Source: an uncultured Chloroflexota bacterium
GTDB taxonomy: Bacteria; Chloroflexota; Anaerolineae; Aggregatilineales; Phototrophicaceae
Assembly: GCA_937974245.1 (NCBI GenBank)
Contig: CALJKV010000015.1
Span: 1-64,000, forward strand
Length of the DNA: 64,000 bases
Reading direction: 5' to 3'
Positions within the stretch are counted from its first letter, which is position 1; the number at the start of each line of letters is the position of its first letter. A program made the translations under genes and the position numbers. This document shows, piece after piece, positions 1-6,280 of this stretch. The notes under the pieces are model-generated. The model saw only the letters and a program-made list of their open reading frames with translations, was not told the DNA's origin and searched no databases.

Positions 1-224
1 GGACATGGGCGATGGTTATACAGCCGCCGTATACCTTCATGTTTAACGCGCTGGGCTTCCCGTGCGCCGTCGTGCCGGTGGGGTACAATGAGAAAGGCTT
101 GCCGATGGCCGTACAGGTGGTAGCACGCCCCGGCGAGGATGAGGTTGCCCTGGCCGTCGCCGCTGAGTTGGAACGTGTTCACGGCGGCTGGAAGATGGCG
201 GGAAATCAAGCATCAAATCAGTAA
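1..224 (+). CDS. Amidase, C-terminal fragment (partial at window edge)
   Basis: Only the last ~73 codons lie in the window; the frame is open from base 3. The segment FNALGFPCAVVPVG followed by GLPMAVQVVARPGEDE and a closing ALAVAAELERVHGGW helix is the usual end of amidase-signature (AS) family hydrolases, which cleave amide bonds with a Ser-cisSer-Lys triad. The triad itself is upstream of the window, so substrate cannot be judged. The next gene starts 14 bases after the stop on the same strand but has very different base composition. Family assignment is good; anything more specific would be a guess. Confidence 0.8.
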   Translation, partial: TWAMVIQPPYTFMFNALGFPCAVVPVGYNEKGLPMAVQVVARPGEDEVALAVAAELERVHGGWKMAGNQASNQ

Positions 225-238
225 ACAGGGAAAATCGC

Positions 239-1348
239 ATGGCCTACTTTCTAAATCTTTTCTCTCCCGAAACCTATGAGACTTTTTCTCATTCTGACAT
301 GAGTATCTCTGGTTTTCGCTTGCGCCAACAGAATGCAGCAAATCGAATCCAACCAGGCGATAAGCTAATTTGCTACATGACAAAACTTTCGCGCTGGGTG
401 GGCATTCTAGAGGTAAAGAGTGAATCCTATATTGACGAAACACCCTTCTATTTTGAACAAAACGACCCTTTTGTAGTACGTTTTGATGTTGAGCCCTTAG
501 CATGGTTGCAGAAAGAAAAAGCAATTCCTATCCGGGATGACCGGCTTTGGAATGAACTTACTTTTACAAGAGGACATGATAAGAACTCCTCCACGTGGAC
601 TGGTAAAATTCGTGTTAGTTTAGGGCAGTTGGAGAAGCGAGACGGTTTGCTGCTCGAGAATATGATATTGGCACAACTGCAAGAAGAAGACGCTGATATC
701 TTCGAAATTGATGAACATGAGTACGAAAAGTTGATCACTCATAGAGTCCGACGCCTGGATAAATTGGTGTCGGTTTCAATACCTCAGGATAATGATAGGC
801 AAGAGATCGCCACAACAACCAGCCCATCTGAAATACGCGAATCAATAAGGATGCAAGCACTACTAGCAAAGATAGGTTCGCAAATGGGCATGAGTATCTG
901 GATTCCTCGCAATGATCGTTCAGGCGTTCTTAGCGAATGGAACGATACTAATGCATCTTTACTTGATATTCTTCCCCTGAATTATGATGAAACAACCTTG
1001 AAAACGATTGAGCAGATTGATGTTCTGTGGTTACGCGGACGCTCAATCATTAGAGCTTTTGAGGTAGAACATACAACTTCAATATACTCTGGGATTCTGA
1101 GAATGGCTGATTTGTTGGCGCTACAACCCAATATGGATATTAAGCTACATATTGTTGCCCCTTATGAAAGAAGAGACAAAGTGTTTCAAGAAATTAGGCG
1201 GCCTGTGTTTTCACTTCTAGACAAAGGCCCACTGTCTGATACATGCACGTTTATTTCATATGATAGTCTGAAAGAGTTATCCCAACAGCGGCATCTTGCC
1301 CATTTAATTGACAGTGTATTAGAAGAATATGCTGAGGAAGCAGAGTAG
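239..1348 (+). CDS. EVE-domain protein with C-terminal PD-(D/E)XK-like nuclease domain
   Basis: 369 residues. Residues ~1-95 match an EVE/PUA-like domain: a YFLN start, the PGDKLICY loop at ~39-46, then VGILEVKSESYID. EVE domains bind modified bases in DNA or RNA. Residues ~200-345 look like a restriction-endonuclease fold: IDVLW (Asp261), then FEVEHT (Glu275, Glu277) and SIYSGILRMADLL. The D...ExE arrangement has Glu where most PD-(D/E)XK enzymes have Lys, as in BamHI. The gene is visibly richer in A/T than its neighbours, with codons such as AGA, ATA and TTA, and sits between two metabolic genes (14 bases after the amidase, 7 before the molybdenum hydroxylase), which suggests transfer. A role in restriction of modified DNA is inference; no methyltransferase or other defence gene is adjacent. 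Confidence 0.75.
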   Translation: MAYFLNLFSPETYETFSHSDMSISGFRLRQQNAANRIQPGDKLICYMTKLSRWVGILEVKSESYIDETPFYFEQNDPFVVRFDVEPLAWLQKEKAIPIRDDRLWNELTFTRGHDKNSSTWTGKIRVSLGQLEKRDGLLLENMILAQLQEEDADIFEIDEHEYEKLITHRVRRLDKLVSVSIPQDNDRQEIATTTSPSEIRESIRMQALLAKIGSQMGMSIWIPRNDRSGVLSEWNDTNASLLDILPLNYDETTLKTIEQIDVLWLRGRSIIRAFEVEHTTSIYSGILRMADLLALQPNMDIKLHIVAPYERRDKVFQEIRRPVFSLLDKGPLSDTCTFISYDSLKELSQQRHLAHLIDSVLEEYAEEAE

Positions 1349-1355
1349 ATAAATT

Positions 1356-4304
1356 ATGCACATCACCCTCACCATCAATGGCGAAAAAAAATCGACAGAT
1401 GTAAAGCCACAGGAACGGCTGCTGCGCCTGCTGCGGCGGCTGGGCTACTTCAGCGTCAAGTTTGGCGACGAACACGGCCTGACCGGGTCGGATGCCGTGC
1501 TGCTGGACGGCCAACTGGTCAATTCACAGACCGTCCTGGCGGCGCAGGCGAATGGTCACGACATCCTGACGTTGGAAGGGATCGGCACGTCGCGCAACCT
1601 GCACCCGCTGCAAGAGGCATTCATTGAAACCGGCGCGATTCAATCCGGCTATAATACCCCGGCGCAAATCCTGGCGGCCTATGCCCTGCTGCGCCGTAAT
1701 CCCAATCCCACAGAAACCGAAGTGCGGGCGGCAATTGCCGGTGTGCTCGACCGGGAAACCGGGTACATTAAGCCAGTGCAGGCTATCCTGCGGGCGGCGG
1801 CAGTCCTGCGTGGCGAGGAAGTCCCGCCCTACGAGCCGCTGGAACGGGCGATCCCCGCTCCGCCGGGACTGTTCGACTCGCCCTGGCCGGTTGAACCGTA
1901 TGGTGATGGTGGCGACGGTGGTGTGACCTTTGCCACACGCACGATTCCGGCGGTGGTCGTCTCCCCGCCCGAAGTCGCTTCAATGCGCGTTGTCGGCAAA
2001 TCCGAGCCGAAAGTGGACGCCGTCAAGCTGGCGGCGGGCAAGCCGGTTTTCACCGATGACATCGAAATGCGCGACATGTTGCACGCTGCCATGCTCACCA
2101 GTCCGCATGCCCACGCCCGCATCATCAGCATAGATACCAGCGCGGCGCGGGCGTTGCCGGGGGTTCACGCTGTCCTTACCTATGAGGATGTGCCACGTGT
2201 TTATTATGCCTCTGGCGGGCAGACCTACCCCAACCCCGAACCTTACGACCAGGTGAGCCTGGATAATAAGGTGCGCCATGTCGGAGATCGCGTGGCGGTG
2301 GTTGCGGCGGAAACGCCCGAAATTGCGCGGGATGCACTCAAGCTGATTAAGGTTGAGTACGACGTGCTGCCGGCGGCCCTTGACCCCGAAGTCGCCATGC
2401 AGCCCGGCGCGCCGGTCATCCACGACGATCCAGCTGTCAACGGTATTCATGACCGGGAACGCAACATCGTGCATCACATCCACGCGGAAAGTGGCGATGC
2501 GGCGGGGCAGTGGGCACAGGCCGACCATGTGTTTGAAGGTGAGTACCGGGTGCATCAGGTGCAGCAGGCCAGCATCGAAACCCATGTCTGCGTGACCTGG
2601 TGGGACGAAGATGATCGCCTTGTGATTCGCACCAGCACGCAGGTACCATTCCATGTGCGCCGTATGGTCGCGCCACTCATCGGCCTGCCGGTTAAGCGGA
2701 TTCGTGTTATCAAGCCGCGTATAGGCGGTGGCTTCGGCGGCAAGCAGGAGATGCTGCTCGAAGACCTGTGCGCTCACCTGACAATTGCTACCGGGCATCC
2801 GGTGCGTTTTGAGTACACCCGTGAGCAGGAGTTCACCAGCGCCCGCAGCCGCCACCCTCAGATTCTGCGCTTCAAGACCGGCGTCACCAAAGATGGTAAA
2901 GTCGTCGCCGCTGAACTGTACATCATCGCCAACACCGGCGCGTATGGCACGCACGGCCTCACGGTGCAAATGGTCTCCGGCTTCCGGGGTTTATCCACCT
3001 ATAACGCGCCCTACAGCAAATTCACCTGTGATGTGGTGTATACCAATACGCCTGTCCCCGGCGCCTACCGGGGCTATGGCGCTCCGCAAGCCCTGTTCGC
3101 GCTGGAACTGCACATGGAAGAGATCGCGGTGGCACTCGGCATGGATGTTATCGCGTTCAAGCGGATGAACTGGATTCGCGTAGGTGATTCGATGGTCATG
3201 GCGAAAGCCCTGGGTGAAGGCCGCGAGGGGTTTGAGCAGTTTGTCACCACCAGCGCCCTGGATGAGTGCGTGGACATCGGGGCAAGAGGCATCGGCTGGG
3301 CAGAGAAACGCGGTAAAGAGCGGACTGTCCCCGGCAAGCCGCACCTGAAACGCGGCGTTGGTATGGCAGTAGCCATGCACGGCACCGGTATCGCCGGCCT
3401 GGATATGGGCGCGGCCAGTATCAAATTGAACGATGATGGCTCATTTAACCTGCTGTTTGGCGCGACTGACCTGGGGACGGGCGCGGACACGGTGTTGGCG
3501 CAGATCGCGGCGGAGACGCTGGGCGTGGCGGTGAATGACATCATCGTGTATGCCGCCGATACCGATATGACCCCGTTTGACACCGGCGCGTATGCCTCCA
3601 GCACGACCTATATCAGCGGCGGGGCGGTACTGAAGGCCGCCGAACAGGTGCGCGGACAGATTCTCCGGCACGCGGCACAGCACATGCTGGACTGCCAGCC
3701 CGACGACCTGGAACTGGAAGACCGCAAGATTGTTCACCGCGACGGGCGCAGTGTGACTCTGGAAGCCCTGGCGCTGCACAGTATTCACCAGGTTGACCAG
3801 AAGCAGATCATGGCGACGGCCAGCCACATGAGCATGGAAAGCCCGCCGCCCTTTGCCGCGCAGTTCGCGGAAGTCACGGTGGATACTGAAACCGGGCAGG
3901 TGACGGTAGACCGGCTGCTGATGGTGGTGGACTGCGGTATCGCCATCAACCCGATCACCGCTGCCGGGCAGGTGGAAGGCGGCATGGTGCAGGCGTTAGG
4001 CTATGCCCACTGTGAGGAGATGGTCTACGACGAACAGGGGAATTCCCTGGCGACGGACTTCGGCAGGTATCACATTTACCGGGCTGACGAAATGCCTCAG
4101 CTTGAAGTCGGGTTCGTGGAGACGTATGAACCCAGCGGGCCGTTCGGCGCAAAGGCGGTGGCGGAAATCCCCAAAGACGGCGTTGCACCGGCGCTGGCCT
4201 CAGCCATTTACGACGCGCTCGGCACATTCATCCGCGAGACTCCTTACACGCCGGAGCGGGTGTGGCGGGCGATACAAAGTAGTACTGAGGCGAAAGGGCA
4301 GTAG
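1356..4304 (+). CDS. Xanthine dehydrogenase/aldehyde oxidase family molybdenum subunit with fused, cysteine-less [2Fe-2S]-type N-terminal domain
   Basis: 982 residues. The N-terminal ~165 residues have the layout of a CoxS-type two-cluster domain (GDEHGLTGSDAVLLDG, VNSQTVLAAQ, QSGYNTPAQILAAYALL, LDRETGY), but the eight positions that normally hold cluster cysteines are D38, T43, D46, Q58, S97, N100, D132 and E134. The rest is a normal molybdopterin-cytosine-dinucleotide catalytic subunit: an a/b hammerhead from ~215, the cofactor loop GGGFGGKQE at ~456, and a C-terminal GAKAVAEIP in which E937 fits the catalytic glutamate. Family enzymes hydroxylate purines or aldehydes. No FAD (CoxM/XdhB) subunit or intact FeS subunit is nearby, so the electron path is unclear. 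No strong ribosome site precedes the ATG. Substrate unknown. Confidence 0.88.
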   Translation: MHITLTINGEKKSTDVKPQERLLRLLRRLGYFSVKFGDEHGLTGSDAVLLDGQLVNSQTVLAAQANGHDILTLEGIGTSRNLHPLQEAFIETGAIQSGYNTPAQILAAYALLRRNPNPTETEVRAAIAGVLDRETGYIKPVQAILRAAAVLRGEEVPPYEPLERAIPAPPGLFDSPWPVEPYGDGGDGGVTFATRTIPAVVVSPPEVASMRVVGKSEPKVDAVKLAAGKPVFTDDIEMRDMLHAAMLTSPHAHARIISIDTSAARALPGVHAVLTYEDVPRVYYASGGQTYPNPEPYDQVSLDNKVRHVGDRVAVVAAETPEIARDALKLIKVEYDVLPAALDPEVAMQPGAPVIHDDPAVNGIHDRERNIVHHIHAESGDAAGQWAQADHVFEGEYRVHQVQQASIETHVCVTWWDEDDRLVIRTSTQVPFHVRRMVAPLIGLPVKRIRVIKPRIGGGFGGKQEMLLEDLCAHLTIATGHPVRFEYTREQEFTSARSRHPQILRFKTGVTKDGKVVAAELYIIANTGAYGTHGLTVQMVSGFRGLSTYNAPYSKFTCDVVYTNTPVPGAYRGYGAPQALFALELHMEEIAVALGMDVIAFKRMNWIRVGDSMVMAKALGEGREGFEQFVTTSALDECVDIGARGIGWAEKRGKERTVPGKPHLKRGVGMAVAMHGTGIAGLDMGAASIKLNDDGSFNLLFGATDLGTGADTVLAQIAAETLGVAVNDIIVYAADTDMTPFDTGAYASSTTYISGGAVLKAAEQVRGQILRHAAQHMLDCQPDDLELEDRKIVHRDGRSVTLEALALHSIHQVDQKQIMATASHMSMESPPPFAAQFAEVTVDTETGQVTVDRLLMVVDCGIAINPITAAGQVEGGMVQALGYAHCEEMVYDEQGNSLATDFGRYHIYRADEMPQLEVGFVETYEPSGPFGAKAVAEIPKDGVAPALASAIYDALGTFIRETPYTPERVWRAIQSSTEAKGQ

Positions 4305-4320
4305 AAAGCTAAAAGTTTCG

Positions 4321-4667
4321 AGTAAAAAGTAAAAGACAATACTGAGTTTGAGGGAAAAACTGACTAATTGCTGCAATTTTTCGTCTGCGGCAATTGCCGC
4401 GATTGCAGTAATCCTCCCGTGAGTCGTTCTGTATTTGTGCTGCAAAAACGGCAGGTTTGCTGCACGGCGCACGGATTGGCGCGTTCGTAGTGTTTTCGGG
4501 CGGGCACATTGGCTTGCCCAATAGGGTAGGTGTGCAGAAGTACGATCATCTTCATCACCATACCACAAATTGGGCCGTTGATGGTGAATTTATGTTCAGA
4601 TTTTTGTCTCGGATTTACAATGGTGCGGATTCGTAAAATTGTGACCCGGTATTTTTTACTTTTTATT
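4321..4667. repeat. Intergenic segment bounded by A-rich 14-bp inverted repeats
   Basis: The ~375-base gap after the molybdenum hydroxylase holds no convincing gene. AGTAAAAAGTAAAA at 4321-4334 is matched in inverted orientation by TTTTACTTTTTATT at 4654-4667, 13 of 14 positions. This could be the end pair of a small non-autonomous element, or simply A-rich sequence of the kind found after many genes; no target-site duplication or transposase was seen. Confidence 0.35.
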
Positions 4668-4681
4668 GTTCACTCAGGACT

Positions 4682-5128
4682 TTACTTCCCTTTGTTCCGG
4701 TGGAAAATCTCAATAAACGCCAGGCCTTCTTCGGGCGAGAACACAATCCGCTTGCGGCTCTGGCCGGGGGTGATGGTCATCGTCATGCGCACATATTCTT
4801 CCTGAATGTTGTTGGCAACCAGCATGGCGACCGGGTGATTGCTAAAGTCCGTCTGCTGGTTGAGGGTCTTGCTCTGCTGCTGGGTGGAAAACAGATTGGC
4901 GTTATCGAACTGGGTCACATCGCGGAAATCATAAATCGAACCCCACGCCCGGGTGACTTCTTCCGGGAACTGCGCGATAGCTGCCCCCAGCCAGCTATAG
5001 AATTGCGCCGAGACCGCCGACGAGAGGATACCCCGATATGCAACATGCAAGATACGAGATTCAGCGTCATAATATGCCGTGATCTGTTTTTCTTCCAACC
5101 GCATCGCTGCCAGTGTGGGCGTGTTCAT
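4682..5128 (-). CDS. Hypothetical protein, possibly SpoIIAA/STAS-like fold
   Basis: About 148 residues from the ATG at 5128 (MNTPTLAAMRLEEKQITAYY), preceded by AGGGAAGGG in its mRNA sense. An upstream in-frame extension exists but lacks a ribosome site. The order of short strands and helices, with VAYRGILSS early, a central WGSIYDFRDVTQFD and VAMLVAN later, resembles small one-domain proteins of the SpoIIAA-like type that are common as single genes in environmental bacteria. No catalytic motif, signal peptide or membrane segment is visible. It stands alone, divergent from the alpha/beta hydrolase. Function unknown; the fold suggestion is weak. Confidence 0.6.
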   Translation of the reverse strand: MNTPTLAAMRLEEKQITAYYDAESRILHVAYRGILSSAVSAQFYSWLGAAIAQFPEEVTRAWGSIYDFRDVTQFDNANLFSTQQQSKTLNQQTDFSNHPVAMLVANNIQEEYVRMTMTITPGQSRKRIVFSPEEGLAFIEIFHRNKGK

Positions 5129-5353
5129 TGTGTCAACCCTTCCCTGCCTGTTACGATCTTCCCTACAATATACTATAATCAAAAACGTAATCTACGGAAG
5201 GAAAAAATTTGTTAAAAACCATTACTTTTATTTGGGTAGTATTGTAAATGAGTATGAGAATCATTTGTAACGTACCCTGTATCGCGGAAAATTGGGTGAT
5301 GGGCATATAATCTGAGACCGTGTAGGCTGTTTTATAGGAAGGGAAGTAAATCG
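5129..5353. promoter_or_regulatory. AT-rich divergent intergenic region with candidate -10 box
   Basis: This 225-base gap separates two divergent genes and is markedly A/T rich between 5160 and 5260. TATAAT at 5306-5311 is a good -10 for the rightward hydrolase gene, although no clear -35 lies 16-18 bases upstream. A purine-rich GGAAGGGA precedes its ATG. Several TATA-like strings near 5167-5180 could serve the leftward gene but cannot be ranked. Confidence 0.35.
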
Positions 5354-6220
5354 ATGCCGTATCCGCAATATGACTTTGGTGGGGATGGGCCGGTGGTGCA
5401 TCTGGCGCTGGCGAACGGCTTCCCGCCCCCAACCTACGCGCCGATGCTCGCCCCTCTGACCGCAGATTATCATGTCATCTCGCTAACCCCGCGTGCCTTG
5501 TGGCCGCAACCGGGGCCACCGGAGCAGGTAACCTCCTGGCAGATGTTGGCCGATGACCTCCTGGCTGGTCTGCGTGAATATCATCTTACTGACGTGATCG
5601 CCATCGGCCATTCAATGGGCGGGGTGGCGACGATGCTGGCCGCGATTGCCGAGCCGGGGCGCTTCCGGGCGGTATGCCTGCTCGACCCGACTTTTCTGCC
5701 CCCCGTTATCATGCCGTTTATCCGGGGGCTGCGGATGCTGGGACTGAATGACCAGATACCCACGATCAAGACTTTGGCGAATGGGGCGCTGCGTCGTCGT
5801 CGGCAGTTTGCCAGTACGGATGACGCCTTGAGGTACTACCGAGGGCGGCGCTTGTTCAGCGATTGGCCGGAAGCGACAATTCGCCTGTATGCTGAAAGCA
5901 TGACGCGCCCCAACCCAAACGGGGATGGCGGGGTTGAACTGGTCTGGTCGCCGGAGTGGGAAGCTCACTATTATCGCACAGTGTTCGCCAGGACATGGCA
6001 GGCTGTTCCAAGGCTGGCGCAGACTGGGCTGCCGGTGCTGCTGGTGCGTGGGGAGGCGAGTAACACGCTGCTGCCTCCGGCGGTTGTTCGCCTGCATCGT
6101 GACCTGCCGGGTATGAGCTACGCCGAAATCGTCGGACACGGCCATCTCTTTCCGCAGTCCACGCCGGATGTGACCCGCAGCATCATTACACAGTGGCTGG
6201 CGCAATTGCCGGAGCGATAA
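5354..6220 (+). CDS. Alpha/beta-fold hydrolase
   Basis: 288 residues. The nucleophile elbow GHSMGGVATMLAA (~residue 86-98) and the late GHGHLFP (~259-265) fit the Ser and His of an alpha/beta hydrolase triad; an Asp is expected before the final strand LLVRGEASNTLL. The N-terminus VHLALANGFPPPTYAPML, giving an oxyanion-type turn, and DYHVISLTPRALWP resemble bacterial hydrolases of the esterase/epoxide-hydrolase group. There is no signal peptide, so it is probably cytoplasmic. It is a single gene closed by a strong hairpin at 6227-6255. Substrate cannot be inferred. Confidence 0.85.
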   Translation: MPYPQYDFGGDGPVVHLALANGFPPPTYAPMLAPLTADYHVISLTPRALWPQPGPPEQVTSWQMLADDLLAGLREYHLTDVIAIGHSMGGVATMLAAIAEPGRFRAVCLLDPTFLPPVIMPFIRGLRMLGLNDQIPTIKTLANGALRRRRQFASTDDALRYYRGRRLFSDWPEATIRLYAESMTRPNPNGDGGVELVWSPEWEAHYYRTVFARTWQAVPRLAQTGLPVLLVRGEASNTLLPPAVVRLHRDLPGMSYAEIVGHGHLFPQSTPDVTRSIITQWLAQLPER

Positions 6221-6226
6221 CAAAAA

Positions 6227-6255
6227 CGGGCGAGAAATCTATGATCTCTCGCCCG
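6227..6255. terminator. Bidirectional hairpin terminator
   Basis: CGGGCGAGA at 6227-6235 pairs with TCTCGCCCG at 6247-6255, 9 bp with an 11-base loop that can pair further (ATC/GAT). It lies between convergent genes and can serve both. Confidence 0.7.
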
Positions 6256-6280
6256 CCGATACGGTTCGTATCCTGAAGGA

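Noticed and set aside
1980..2969. A 329-codon open frame antisense to the molybdenum hydroxylase
   Set aside because: Shadow of the real gene; no family pattern and no ribosome site.
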